Shown here piece by piece: positions 47,805-61,884 of a stretch of DNA of 64,000 bases. The notes beneath the pieces were generated by a model. The model did not search any database and was not told the origin of the DNA. It saw only the letters and a list, made by a program, of their open reading frames with translations. The DNA comes from Apiospora phragmitis (lineage: Eukaryota; Ascomycota; Sordariomycetes; Amphisphaeriales; Apiosporaceae): contig JAQQWL010000012.1 in NCBI GenBank assembly GCA_038363925.1, positions 248,001 to 312,000 of the forward strand, read 5' to 3'. Position numbers and translations under genes: made by a program. Within the stretch, counting starts at the first letter, position 1. Every line of letters starts with the position of its first letter.

Positions 47805-49643
47805 TGTGCCAAGAGATCGACCGTAATACTGGAGTGATCTGCCAAGGCGCTTGACGTCGCAGAGAATTTATGTAAATTTTACCTTCACCCTTAGTGGTAG
47901 TTGATTTAATAAGATATAATATTGTTTATTAATGAAGCTGAACGCCATTTGAATTACTGTGATGATGCTGACTTTATGTAAGGTGCATGCACGGTGCGTA
48001 TTTGTCAGCCCGGAGACTTTTCAGTGCTCCCCCGCCCAGCACGGGGGATTAGTCAAGCCTTCCCATTCAAGGTAACATTATTCCCGTTCTTGTCGGGACA
48101 CTTGTACACCCGGTTAGCAGGAACACGTGACATATACATAGAGAATGTGTCACTCTTATATCGTTTGCGCGTCTTCAGCAGTGTGGCGTGAGTTATTTGG
48201 TGGTAGTGGATATAAAGGATGATAATATGGTTTTTAATCATACAGGACATTCACACAGCGCTGTAGGGCTCATGTCTCTTCAAGAAAGGAATATGTGGAG
48301 TGGCTATTGGGCCACGGGTACATTTCAAGGAAATGGAAGGAATTATGGCTAATCTTCGAAGGTCGCTTCGCTTATATGTGTGTCTATGAATCGCTTCTAG
48401 TTTTCGTTTACCTACAGTACATACTTACTATCTACATTAGTGTGCGGGTACTGCTCTATTCGCGGGATAGATCATGGCACGTCCTCTTCTGGGGTGAACT
48501 GTCGAGACGATGTTTCAAGCGTCTTTGCTCAAGCATGCAACAAAAAGATTTATCATTAGACTTATGAACGCCCTGCGGTGCCTCACATGATATCTTGGCT
48601 CTGCGGGGTGGCTCATCAAGTTTGGAACCAGGTTCGCGGTGCAAGACCACAAATGGTAGGGAAAAGAAAGCCGGCCAAACTCCTATATCTGCCAGAAGTC
48701 GTTATCTGCTACGGTTTGTCCTCCCGATGTCACACAAGTCCGAGGTTACACGAGTGTCACCTGAGAATATCCCCAGTAGTTCGGCGTTGAAACCCGTGGT
48801 TTAAGCTGTGCCGTGCCGGCTGTTCTTGGAGGATGTGGTCAGTGTTCGTGGCCTGAGCCCGTGTCTCACACACTTTTCGTTGTTCGCCTGCGCTCTGAGA
48901 CATCCGATCGTCACACAAGATATGGGTAAGGTGACTGCAAAACTTTTGCTTCCACCTCGCAGAGAAAGCGATCCAGAGCTGATGATGAGGGGAGGGGGGT
49001 CTGCTGCCCTCTGGCACAGTGTAAATATTAGCTATATGTAGTCGAATAGGCATAGGCCAGCTCATCCGCCAAGGCCTTATCCCTTAGGCCTACCTACCAT
49101 GATCCCCAAATCGTGCAGGCTGGATGAGAGATGATGTTTCAATGCTCATCTTCATCTGAGAAGGCTATTCGCGAGTCGGCGGAGTGGGGTTTGCGAGACA
49201 CAAGGGGCCCCGTAGTATCTGATGCGAAAGGCTTGATGGGAAGCGCCCGAACCATGCCGGGAGCCAAGCTCAGACGGCCAGCACTTACTGCTCCGGAAGA
49301 AATATGTTTAACTCCTTGAAAGTTCATACCATTAACGTGTTGTCAAAGACATCGAAACATGGCGCTGGTCAGAGGCCTGCCAATCTCGCATATTGCAGCC
49401 TCGAAGCCCGGTAAACCCTGGAGAGCAACCCAATTACAATTGCTAAGACGAAATTCAAAATGGCCTTCGAGTTATTGTATGCTGATTCCCTGGTTGTAAG
49501 TATATATGCTAGCATGGTCTCCTGAACTAAGACGAGAGATGCGACGATTATTCTTAATTTTCTAGATATCTTCTCTAAGCGGCAATGCTATTACCGCTCT
49601 GTAATATCTAATTACCGCTGGAGCTCTTAGCATATTCCCTCCC
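47805..49643. other. Intergenic, nothing firm
   Basis: No supported gene. Short frames such as 48295-48567 (plus) and 48757-49065 (minus) lack domains and splice support. Confidence 0.4.
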
Positions 49644-50146
49644 GTGGCGACTCTCGTTTTGGTGTTCTTGGCTTTCTTTGTTGCATGCGACCATGCCTTG
49701 TTGAACGGGCTCCTACCAGATCTAGATCTGCCCAACCTGACCCTCCCCAACCTGGGTCTGGACCTCCTCCAACCCCTACCCGACGATGACGATAACCTCT
49801 CGTCCCCCCTACCCAAGACCCCTTCTACGTGTCCCTGCCCAACATCAGCACCTACCACGAGGGCGAGCTCGGCCGGGACAGATTCATCTCCAATGTGATC
49901 AAATCCGGGCCCGCGAGCACGTACACGGCCGGCAGGGTCTACCAGTACATGTACCGCTCGCGCGACTCCAACGACAACCCTGTCGCCACCCTCATCACGC
50001 CCCCAAGCACGGCCCCCACGGACAACAGGAAACTGCTGTCGTACGCCATCGCCTACGATTCGCCGAACCCGGACTGCGTGCCGAGCTGCGCCATCCGCCC
50101 CGACACTCCGGCCCCGGCCGGCGCTTTCAGCGTCGATGCCATGCAG
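49644..50146 (+). pseudogene. 5' part of a secretory lipase gene, truncated
   Basis: First exon of a fungal secretory lipase (LIP family, as in Candida lipases). A signal peptide (TLVLVFLAFFVACDHALLNG) is followed by a Leu/Pro/Asp-rich propeptide-like stretch. The mature-like start is DPFYVSLPNISTYHEGEL, then YQYMYRSRDSNDNPVATLIT, KLLSYAIAYDSPNPDCVPSC and FSVDAMQ, at a GTAAAA donor at 50147. A one-base shift in C6 49804-49809 separates the signal-peptide frame from the rest. The catalytic Ser-Asp-His part of the family lies further downstream and is absent. Within ~300 bases the sequence passes into RIP-like AT-rich repeat DNA. The remainder may lie beyond the window after the insertions, or be lost. 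Confidence 0.75.
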
Positions 50147-51087
50147 GTAAAATTACACCCACTGTTTTTTTTCTTTTTTTTCCTCTCTTTCATTTTCATT
50201 TTTGGCAAAATTGGTGCACTGCAACACTTCTGCCACGCTCAATGAGTACTAAGCACCCTGACCACTTAGCCGTCCTACCACATAAGCAGCCACTTAAATT
50301 GACTACCGATAAGCGAAGCCCCCTAACCCCCTTTTCGCATATAAGTTAGTATCTAACCCCCTTATTAGTAATTAGAGGATACTGCCAAAATCGTTACTTC
50401 TCGTGCTTTCTAGCCATGCTTATCCTAACCCCCGAATCCGCCATTTAGCGTACTATTTTAGCCGTATAAGCTGGCGAGTCGGAACGTGCAGCCTTTAAAA
50501 GACTCAAGGTACCCCGAGCCACCTTGCGGGACAGAATTAGGGGTAGACCGACCCGGACCGAGTCCAAGGAGTCCGCCAGGACCCTCTTTTTTCGCCTAGG
50601 AGGAATATTTTAAAACCTGGGCTATCTGACAGGCGTAGCTAGGCTTTGCCCTTAAGTATAACGTATTCCGGCTGTTCGTTGCCCGGTTATTTAAGATAGA
50701 CCAGCGCGCTTCGCCCTTTAGAATTTATTAAGTAAAGAGATTTATTACCCGTTGCCTTAAGTTAAAAACTATATTAATTACGATAATAAGTTCTCGACGC
50801 GTTTATTATATATTCGAAAAGAATATTTAACTTTTTTTTAAAATAAGATTTTATTAAAAATATTATCGCTCGATTTATTTATAATATAAGTAAAGTTAAT
50901 AATACTATAAATTTAAATAATAATTATTATATAATTAAATTAATTAAAATTTTTATTTAAAATATTATTTATTACGAAATAAACGATTATTTTAAAGTTT
51001 ATAAATATAAATAATATTTATTTATTATAAATAAAATTAAAAACCTTAGAGTAATAACGGTTATTTATTTTAAATAGCTATAGTAAT
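50147..51087. other. Transition from coding DNA into AT-rich repeat DNA
   Basis: The first ~100 bases look like the lipase intron (T-rich tract at 50165-50185). From about 50250 the composition drifts, and from ~50750 it is fully AT-rich with no open frame. The stretch 50480-50740 keeps more G and C and may be a less mutated end of a repeat. I could not match it to the elements downstream. Confidence 0.5.
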
Positions 51088-51167
51088 TATATTAAATAAG
51101 CTTTCGTACGTACGTATAAGTGGGTTCTAGGTTTAATCGTGGTTATATTATTATATTTTATTATTTA
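51088..51167 (-). mobile_element. LTR fragment, inverted
   Basis: The bases from TTAAATAAGCTTTCGTACGT up to the transposon end closely match the LTR of the inverted element at the right edge (63825-63900). Its left border at ~51088 corresponds to the 3' end of that LTR, so a broken LTR lies here in minus orientation. Confidence 0.6.
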
Positions 51168-52175
51168 ACGTATTTTATACGCGAATATCTTATATAAGCG
51201 AATATCTTATTCTTTTATACTCTTTTTAATAAAATATAAATTAATTTTACCACAACGTATTTAATATATTAAAATTAATCGGAATCCTTATCTCTAGATA
51301 TTTCTATATTATTTTAATAAGTGCGCGTATTATGCCCGGGCTCTCCATAGATTTTATAGCGTTATAAGCGTGTCTTAAACGTTTTCGTACGACTACTCCT
51401 TCGACGCGATTCGTTTTATAATTATTTATTAATATCCCTTTAAAATTATAGGTTTTTTTTTTAGTTTATATATAAAATAATCTTTTATTTTATAGCCGTT
51501 TCTTTTTCGTACGGCGGCGCCGGCTAAATATTTTATTTACTTTTCGAAATATTACGTTCTTATTTTTTAAAAGAGTAATTCGGTATATAATATATATTAT
51601 AACCTTTATAATTTAGTTAACGTATCCTATAAGCGAATGTCCTACATAAGCGAATATCTTATTTTTATAAATTTCCTTATAGCCTTAACCTTTTTTTATA
51701 TTTTTTTATGTCCGAAAATGTTATAATTTTAAAAAGAGAGTGATATAATTCTAGTGCTTTAAGCGTTTTAAGAAGACTTAATTTTAAGCGTACGAAAAGC
51801 TGTATTAATTTATTACGTTTTATTGAAAACCTTATAGCGTAAACGAAATAGTTAACCTATACGACGCGAAATACCTACGAATTCTCGAAAGCTTTTAAAT
51901 TAAAAAAAAATGCGATTATTCGATATATTATTAATTTAAATACGCGATCGTTTCCTCCCTAGCTAAGTAATATAAAAGATATAGCGAATCGATTACTTAG
52001 TTTACGCGACGCGGGACGTGTCGGCGTTAATTAGGCCTTTAATTTCGTACGATAATAACTAGACCTCCGGACGCGTTTTAAACGAAAAATCGATTATTAA
52101 AAAGTCCTTTATAAAGATCCCGACGCGTATTACGCGTAATTTATTTTTATATAGAATATAATTTATAAGTATAAG

Positions 52176-52382
52176 TATTAAAATAGCTAGAATTAAAGCT
52201 ATTTATATTATTTTAAAAGGGGTGTTATATATTTACGTGTACGAACCCCTTTTTATTTTATTAAGAGGGGTATACGATACCTTTTGTAACTTATATTAAA
52301 AATAGATATAAATAATAAAATAAAAACGATCAAACCCTAATTAAAACCGGAACTATTATATATACGAGAGCTTATTTAATAT
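52176..52382 (+). repeat. 5' LTR
   Basis: Direct copy of 58956-59162. Shared landmarks are ATAGCTAGAA, a GGGTGTTA..ACGAACCCC block and CGATCAAACCCTAATTAAAA. Differences are mostly C/T and G/A. Confidence 0.75.
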
Positions 52383-55300
52383 TAATTAATAATTACCCGT
52401 AGCGATTATAAATTAATAAGAGTAAAAAAACGGTTTTACGTTTTTACCGACGTAAAAGCGACCGTACTAAAGAGCCCCGAGAATTTCCGCCCGTTAGAAA
52501 TTCGGAGGAAGAGCCGAACTGAATTAACCGTACGAGGAGGAACCTTTTTTTCCGAGTATATATTATAGGGAGGAGACTAGGTTTTAAATTATACGCGAAA
52601 CTAGTTAAGCTATATATAATTATATATTTAAATAACTTTATTATATAATTTATAAAATAATAACCCTTATTAAATAGAGTTAATCGCGGTCGGCGAATCG
52701 GGATTAAGCCCGGACGTATCGAACCTAAATAAACTGACGACCTTAAACCCCGAACCGCTTACGTACGAAAAAGTATCTTAAAATACCGGAATCTTTTTAG
52801 TAATTTAGAAAAGAAACGTTAATCTCGCTTTTTAAAAATTCGAACTTTTAAACGTACTTTTCGAAAAAATAATACCCGAACTATTTATAATATACTTTAT
52901 ACGATACTTTTTAAAATATTATATATTAAAAATAAAAAGGACCTCCCTTAAAAAATCGTTTATTATAAAGTTTAACGGATAAACCGAATATTAGTTCGGC
53001 TAAATTAACCGTACATTCTAGAAGGAGCTCTTTAATTATTTTAAAGAACACGGAGTTAATATATTAACGGATAGATCCTTTAAAACTAAGCTTACAAGTC
53101 TGGTACTACCGGCTAATCCCACACATTAACAGGACCGACCGGCAGAACCGATTTCGGAAACCCGAAAGGAGGATGTTCTACACTTTTCTCGAAAATAAAC
53201 AGTCGAAAAACCGCCGCCTAAGCGAGAGATACCCGGTCTCTATACGGAATAATCGTCCGCGATATTACAAGGTACTTTAAAACCGACGTTTAATCCCGGA
53301 GTTTCAAACACTCTAGGCCCGACGTCTAACCCTAAATTCCCAAGTACCCGAGCGTTGCAAGACGTTATCCTTTTTCCTTTTCCGACTCCGATACCGCCGG
53401 ACCAGACGGCACAATTATCTAGTCTAGCGTATATTACGAAATACGATATCCCTTTAAGCCGAGCTATTTATAACGGTAAAATCGATTAAAATAAAGTTAT
53501 CACTTTTTCGAAGGTATAAAGAAAGGAAAAGAACTATACCGGTAAGCCGTACAATATCTTCTACGACAGAATACGGATATTTATTAAAACATGCCGACGG
53601 CTAAATATATTAAAAAACTAATACTATATAATCTTTCTAAATATTCTTTCCGGCTATGCGAAGGTATTCTATTTTAATTATATCGGACTTAAAAAGAAAT
53701 AAAATAAGATATACTATCTAATAAACTTATACTTTAATATAATAATAAATTACGTATAATATTTTATAAATTAAATAATAACCTCTTTTATATAAATAAA
53801 AAGTAAGAACGCCGAGAAATAACCTATCGAGGTTTTAGAAATCCTGCTAAATAAGCTCTAATTCGCATAACGAGCCCTCGGAAAGGGATTTAAAAAAAGA
53901 TCGCTTTTTATACCTCCGTCGTAAGAGCTTATCGAAAAGTTCCGGAATTTTTACTAACCTTTATTTATTAAAAGTTAATATATAAAGCGCTATTTTCAGA
54001 CTTTCGCGTATCGTTAAATATAATAACGGACCAGATACTATTAAAACGATATTTAACGGAAGAACTATATCGAAACCTAACTATAAATACGTACCTAATT
54101 AATAAACGGTTTATAAATAACCGTACGAAAGGAAACCGACTAGCCTACGATAATAAATTACCGTATAATAGCCAACCACTAAAATAAAAAAGGATCTAGC
54201 GACCCGCCGGCACTTTCTAACCAAGATTACCATACAGGAACTGGAAGTTTGAATAAAAAACCTGCCGAATCTGTTATAAACAAGGCTATTAATTAATAAA
54301 CCACCTAGCTAAAAAATAGTTCCAAACAAGGAATCAATATCTCTAAACGTGCAATAATATTAAACAAGGCCCCTTTTCTTAAAATAAGTATAAAACGTTC
54401 GTCTAAAATTAAAAAAAGAATAAAAAAGAACTAGAAAATAACAAAAAGGAATATAAATATCTCGATCCAAAAAATACATAATAAGGTATTATTTACTTAA
54501 CGGACGCCGCGTTCTACCACCGGTTTATTAACGAGGATATCTACTTAGAAACTACTATACAAACCGACCAATTTAATTTTAATAGCCCGTATAACTAGAC
54601 TTATTAAAAAAAACTTTAAAATACCGGCGCCGCCTTATTTTTAACAGTTAAAAAGTTTTAAATAAAGGCTTATATACGAAAGAACCTAGACGTACAAATC
54701 GACTAAACCCCGGAAACGCCGAAATCAAGTTCAGAAACTTAAAGCCTATCTCGTTAATTAAAATAATCGATATATAAAACTTATTAAAAATAATAAAATA
54801 TTATATCTTAAATATTATAACTTTTTTTTTATTCTTACTATATAACGCCGACCGGTTTAAAATATATTATAATAATATTTTTAACCTTATTATATAAAAG
54901 GACGGCGAGATACTTTTTATAATTAAGAAATAGGGATACCTATTTTTTAATACCGGCCGTATAAAAACGATATTATATTTTATTAAAAAATAGCTTTAAC
55001 ACCTTTACTAATATTTTAAATACCTTCGTATAAAAAAGCTTTATACTCTCTTAAAGAACGCCGGCTATAACGATATCGACCCTATTATTTTTAACGAGAT
55101 CCAGAAGTTCTGCTTTTAATACTAAACGCACGATCCGGTATTATAAAGATTTAAATTCTCGTTATAAAACAAATACGACTTTAATTACGAAATTATTATA
55201 AATATTATTTATATTAACAAATAAAATATACTTTATATAATCGATTTAAATATATCCTTTTAAACGGTTATATTTTTATATTCGCTTAATATACAAAATA

Positions 55301-58300
55301 CTTAAAATACTTTTTATAAGTACTAAATATACGTATATTAAAGACCTTTTAATTATATCTCGTATAATCTAAGTATGCACTTTTAAAAAAAGTTTCGCGA
55401 TCACGTATAAATAATAAGAATTACTTATAAATAAATATTTATCGAAATTTATTAAATAATAAGTAAAATTAAATAAATATATATTTTATTACGTAAAGCC
55501 TTTAATATTTTATAAAAAAATCTCGGTTATTATATAAATATTAAAATAATACTTTAAATAATAATTAAAGCTTCAAATAATACGGCTAGCCTTAACGGCC
55601 TAATACCTGCCTTACTCGTATTTAAAATATACCCTCGTATCGACGGGAATTTACTACCGTTACCAGAAATTTAAACACGAGGAGAAGTTATACGGAAAAT
55701 AATAAAGATATTTTAAAAAATACGTATAAATATTAATATCTACCGAGCTTTAAATACTCGGAATAGATTAGTTATCTAAAATATTTTAATACTCCCGCTC
55801 CGGAATAAAGTTCTAATTTAGCGGGAAAAAAAAGGATAAACCGGACCATACAAAATAATAATTATTAAAAACTATACGATCCGAGTAAATACTTTAAACG
55901 GCTTAAAAGCTTTTCGAATAATTTAAATTAAGCCGTACTATTAAAAAGAGGCCGAAGAACCGCGTAACGAGCCGGATATATAACTAGATCCGGAATAGTT
56001 AGTAAATACTTCAAATACTAAACCGATAGCCGAGGAAATTACGGTAGCTCCCGTATAACGCGGCTAAAAACGACTTAGAAAATACTTATTCCGGAACGTT
56101 CGAGCCGCTATATTCTTTACCCAAAAAAAATAAGAAAATTACGAGTTAATAATTAAGTTTCGATAAAACAGGGTTATTATTTCGTCTAAATACCTGTTCT
56201 AAAAGTTTAATGTAGAGGAGATTAATAATTTTACTATATAAAAGGTTTTCGAATTTATTCGATTCGACCTAAACAAGTATACTAGCTGGAGAATTTTTAA
56301 AACATAGCTCGTACAAAAGATTAAGGGTAAAATTATAAAGCTATACGAAAAATCTAGGCTCGTAATATAAAATTACGAAGATATAAAAAAGGAGGCTATT
56401 TTAACTTAGTTACTAATAATCTAGCGGATGAGCTAAAGACTCTTTTTAGCCTTCAGACCGACCTTAATTTAAAACTTTAATATATAAAGCGAGCTACGCG
56501 ATATTATATAAGCGTATATTTAATTATATAATAAGTTAAACCGATTAATCTATATATATTTATTAATAAAGTTAAAGATTTAATACCTTAAAGGAACGTT
56601 ATTTTAAATCGTATTACCCTTATACGAATTAATAGAATTAAGATTTTATTAGTTTAAAATATATTATAATTATTATATATAAAATTTAAAAATAACCGTA
56701 TTAATATATAACGCTTATTTATTATTTATTATAAAGAGACTGGATATTTTTAATATTATAATAATATAAACCGACGATACGTTTAGCTTTATTATAACTC
56801 CTTTTTTTAAAAAAAAGGAAAAAAAGCTAATAAAAGAATAATTCTATATAAAATTAAAAAGCATCTTGACTGAAAACACGCCGATCGAGTTTAATAGAGG
56901 TAAGATTTAATTAGAATTATACGATATCCTTTTCGAATAAAAAGAATAGGCTAATTAATTAAAACTTATCGATTTAAAAGCTATTAATAAAGGCTAATAA
57001 TATATCTCTTAGCGTACGAAAAGGGTATATTTCGTATTTATTTATTAATTAGAGGCAGTATACGACTTATTTACCGCCGCTTAAGTATAAACCTTAAAGA
57101 ATAAGGATATTAAAAACCTAAATATATAAATTAATTAATAAATCCAGAATTAAATACGCGGCTTAAAATATATCCCGCTTAACCTTTATTATATAAAAAT
57201 ATATATTTTTATCGACGGCTCGTTTATAAATAATAAGAACCTAACCTCTTAACTTAGATACCTAATTTTATTAAGTTAAAAAATTTATTATATAAAAAAT
57301 AAATTCTAAATTTAAGGTAATATTATTTATTAAAGCTCGATTAAATATAAAAGAGTTATTAAAAACGTATTAATTAATAAATTATATAATATAATTTCTA
57401 ATATAAATAGCGGTATTATATTAAGTATTACGTTTAAAAGAATTATATAAATATTAAAATTTTAAAATATTTTAATAACCTTTTATATAAACTCGAAATT
57501 ATTTTATAATTATTTAGTTAAGCTAGGTATGATAAACGAGAAGAGGCTTATAATTAATATTATATCTTTTTAAAAGTTATATAAGAAAAGGGAAATATTA
57601 AAGGTTTATTATATCGATAATAGAGATAATTCGGTAGATACCTTTATTAAAGTATTCTTAAATAAAGCTTTTAAATAGCTAGTCTTAATAAATAACCTTA
57701 TTATATATATAAAAGTGTATATTAAGAAGCTAGATTTATACGGCGAGTAATTAAAAAAGAAGAGATATAAAAAAAAAAAGAGATTTCTTTTATTAATCCT
57801 TTTTTATATAATTATTACCGATATATTTTATTTATTAAGTATTATATAAAGGTTAAAAAAAAAACCGTAATATATTATAATTTAAACGGGTAATATAATA
57901 AAAATAACCGCACGAAAATATTATTTATATAGATATAAAAATTATTTATTTTATTTATTACTAATTTATTATTATATAATTATTATTTTAACTTTATTAC
58001 CACTACTTTTATTCTCGTTATTATCGGGATTAAGGTTTACGAATTATAAGTTATAATATAAATACCGGTTACTATATAAAGCTTAAACGTATAAAGTATA
58101 AACGCCGTTCTAATATTTATCGAAACGAACGTATTTACAGAACGGAATATAGGACTGGACGTACCGATTATTATAAACGCTATTAATATTATTGCGCGAT
58201 TAAATAAGAACCGTATAGAAGTAACCCTCGTAACGAATAATACGAGCGAATAGGCGGCGAATATCGTCGTTTACCGGTACGCGTATCTCGATATCGCGGC

Positions 58301-58955
58301 TCGGTAAGTTATAAACGCGAACTTCTTTATTTTATCGTACGAAATTAATAAACGTTAAAAATTAAAAAAGAAATAAGATATTATACATTAATATAAAGTA
58401 TAAATATAATTTACCGATTTTAAACCGAAAAAATTAATAACGTTATTTAGCGTTAATTACGATCGATTATATTAATAATAATAATATTAAAAAAATTAAC
58501 GATTTATTAATTAAATATTATATAAATATATATATATATATATTTATAAATATATATATAAGTATATAATTTATTTTTATATAATATTTTAAAAAAAAAA
58601 AGTATATATATATAAAAAAAAAAGAATTTATATTATACGAATTATTTATATATAAAAGAATATTTATTTATAAAACTATTTTTATTAATCCTTTACGGAG
58701 TATAGTATATTAGGATATATAATAGTTCCTTTACTATTATTATTACTTTTGGACGAACGACTAGAATAATTAATCGAGTAGACCTGCTATTTAACCAAAA
58801 CGATATTAAGAAGGTATAGTATTACCTATATAGTTTAATTAGGTACTTAATACCGGATTAAAATAACCTAACCGTACGAGACCCCTCGTAAAGGGAAGAC
58901 TCGTATTTAAAAAGGGGAACAGGTTAATTCTATTACTAAAATAAAAAACTATTAA

Positions 58956-59162
58956 TATTAGAATAGCTAGAACTAAAGCTATTTATATTATTTTAAAAAG
59001 GGTGTTACGTACTTACGCGTACGAACCCCTTTCTTATTTTATTAAGAAGGGTATACGATACCCTTCGTAGCTCGTATTAAAAATAAATATGAATAATAGA
59101 ATAAGAACGATTAAACCCCGATTAAAACCGGAACCACTGTACGTACGAGAGCCCATTTAATA
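58956..59162 (+). repeat. 3' LTR
   Basis: Less mutated than the 5' copy: it keeps TGTTACGTACTTACGCGTAC and GTACGTACGAGAGCCC, where the 5' LTR reads T or A. The sequence directly after it (AGGATTTAAAAGG) resumes the inner DNA transposon. Confidence 0.75.
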
Positions 59163-61884
59163 ATAGGATTTAAAAGGAGGATATTTATAATTTCGACGAG
59201 ACCGGCTTTTTTATAAGTTAAATCTTATTTAAAATAATCGTAACTATTTTCGATTAATATGGAAAGCTTAAAGTAATATAATAAAAGAATTAAGAATAGG
59301 TTATAATTATTTAAGGCATCGGATTATACGGTTACGTTATCCCTCCGTATATTATTTTTACCGGGAAAACGTACCTCTTTTCTTAGTACGAAAACAGCCT
59401 ATTATTAAAGGATTAAGTAATCGTAATTATTAAAAATAATTAAATTATAAATAAAAAAGGCGAGGACTAGATTTAATATTTTAATTAATATATTAGGTCT
59501 CGTATAAAGGGTTATTATCGCTTTTTAATCTTAAACGGTTATAAAAATTACTACTCGATAATTTTTAAGCTTTATTATAAAAAAAACTCGATTATTATAT
59601 TTTATATACTTTTTTATTTATTATATAAATTTTAGCCTCTTAATATTAATTATTTTCGTATATTAAAAAAAGCGTACGGGAAAGAAATTAAATATTTTAT
59701 ACGGGCGTATATTATTTATATCTTAAAGGAGGACTTCCTATTAGCGTTTTTAAAAGCGTTCTAAGCGATTTTTACCGTTTCGAATATACGAAAAAGCTTT
59801 TAAAAAATAGGACTTATTCCGTATAATCCGGAATATATTATTTTATAATTAGATATAAAGCTACGTACTTTAATACGTCCGGGGACGTTTTTCGGCCTAT
59901 TTATTCTTTAAGAATTAAAAACTTTAAATAACCCGATTAAAATTTAATCCTAAACCGAATACGTTCGAAACCGTATTATATAATATTAAAATAACTCTTT
60001 AATATTTATTTTAATTAGCCTTAATTAAATTATAAAAGTTATAATATATATTATATACCGAGTTACTCTTTTAAAAAATAAAAACGCGACACTTCGAAAA
60101 ATAAATAAAATACTTAGCCGGCGCCGCCGTACGAAAAAGAAACGGCTATAAAATAGAAAATCACTTCGTATATAAGCTAGAGAAGACTTATAGTTTTAAA
60201 AAGATATTAATAAATAATTATAAAACGAATCGCGTCGGAGGAGTAGTTGTATAAGGACGTTTAAAACACGTTTATAATATTATAGAATCTGCGGAGAGCC
60301 CGGGTATAATACGCGTACTTATTAAAATAATATAGAAGTATCTAGAGATAAAGATTCCGATTAATTTTAATATATTAAATACGTTATAATAAAATTAACT
60401 TATATTTTATTAAAAAGGGTATAAAAGAATAGAATATTTACTTATATAGGATATTCGCTTATAGGATATGTTAAGGCTAATTAAAATAAATATCGGAAAG
60501 TTATTTTAATATTATAAAATACGGTTTCGAACGTATTCGGTTTAAAATTAAGCTTTAATCGAGTTATTTAAAGTTTTTAATTTTTAAAGAATAAATAGGC
60601 CGAAAAACGTCCCCGGAGGTATTAAAATACTTAACTTTATATCTAATTATAAAATAATATATTCCGGATTATACGAGACGAGTTTTATTTTTTAAAAGCT
60701 TTTTTATATATTCGAAATGGTAAAAATCGTTTAAAACGTTTTTAAAAACGTTAGTAAGAAGTCCTCTTTTAAGATATAAATAATATACGCCCGTATAAAA
60801 TATTTAATTTCTTTTTTATACGCGTTTTTTAATATATAAAAATAGCCGATATTAAGAGGTTAAAATTTATATAATAAATAAAAAAGTATATAAAGTATAA
60901 TAATCGAGTTCTTTTTATAATATAGCTCGAAAACTATCGAGTAATAACTTTCGTAGCCGTTTAGGACTAAAAGGCGATAACGACCTTTTATACGAAACCT
61001 GGTATATTAATTAAAATATCGAATCTAATCCTCGCCTCTTTTATTCGTAATTTAATTATTTTTAATAATTATAATTACCTAATCCTTCGGTAATAAGCTG
61101 TTTTCGTATTAAGAAAAGAGGTACGTTTTCCTAATAAAAATAATATACGAAGGGATAACGTAACCGTATAATCTAACGCCCTAAATAATTATAACTTATT
61201 CCCGGTTCTTTGATTATATTACTTTAAGCTTTCCGCGTTAATTAAAAGTGGTTACGATTATTTCGAACGAGATTTAATTTATAAAAAAGCCGGTCTCGTC
61301 GAAATTATCAATATCCTCCTTTTAGATCTTATATTTATAAATTATATTTTATACGAGGATAAATTATACGCGATACGTGTCGGGATTTTTATAAAGGATT
61401 CTTTAATAATTAATTCTTTAATTAAAACGCGTCCGGAAATCTAGTTATTATTATACGAAATTAGAGGCCTAATTAACGCCGACGCGTCCCGCGTTACGTA
61501 AACTAAGTAATCGATTCGTTATATTTTTTGTATTATTTAACCGGGAAAAAAACGATCGCGTATTTAAATTAGTAATATATCGAATAATCGTATTTTTTTT
61601 AAAATTTAAAAACTTTTAAGAATTTATAAATATTTCGCGTTATATAGGTTAATTATTTCGTTTATACTATAAAGTTTTTAATAAGACGTAATAAATTAAT
61701 ATAGCTTTTTATATATTTAAAATTAAATCTTCTTAAAACGCTTAAAACGCTAGAATTATATCACTCTTTTTTTAAAGTTATAGCATTTTCGGACGTAAAA
61801 AAATATAAAAAAAGGTTAAGGCTATAAGGAAATTTATAAAAGTAGGATATTCGCTTATATGAGATATTCGCTTATAGGATACGT

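Larger units (their letters stand above)
52176..59162 (+). mobile_element. LTR retrotransposon, RIP-mutated
   Basis: Two direct LTRs of about 207 bp flank ~6.57 kb of internal sequence. The flanking ATAAG (52171-52175) and ATAGG (59163-59167) are a 5-bp target duplication that differs by one G/A change, as RIP would produce. The LTR ends read TA...TA where TG...CA is usual, again as expected after C-to-T change. No gag or pol frame longer than 60 codons survives, so the superfamily (Ty3 or Ty1 type) is not decided. The element sits inside the inner DNA transposon. Confidence 0.75.
51620..60471 (+). mobile_element. Inner Tc1/mariner-type transposon, itself interrupted
   Basis: A second copy of the same element in the opposite orientation. 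Its left end is ACGTATCCTATAAGCGAATG, and its right end, read on the minus strand, is ACATATCCTATAAGCGAATA. TA is duplicated on both sides (51618-51619 and 60472-60473). The element's own sequence is 51620-52175 plus ~59163-60471, about 1.87 kb. Its parts match the outer copy in reverse complement: 51640-52130 with 61400-61870, and 59170-60070 with 60480-61330. No open frame remains. Confidence 0.72.
51168..61884 (-). mobile_element. Outer Tc1/mariner-type transposon, interrupted
   Basis: Terminal inverted repeats: the left end is ACGTATTTTATACGCGAATA, and the right end, read on the minus strand, is ACGTATCCTATAAGCGAATA, both flanked by TA. The element's own sequence is 51168-51617 plus 60474-61884, about 1.86 kb once the inner insertion is removed. 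The two halves join at a TA (reading TTTAGTTA then AGGCTAATTA), as expected for an empty target site. Size and TA target fit Fot1/pogo-like elements. Heavy RIP has removed any transposase frame, so the subfamily is inferred from structure alone. Confidence 0.7.
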
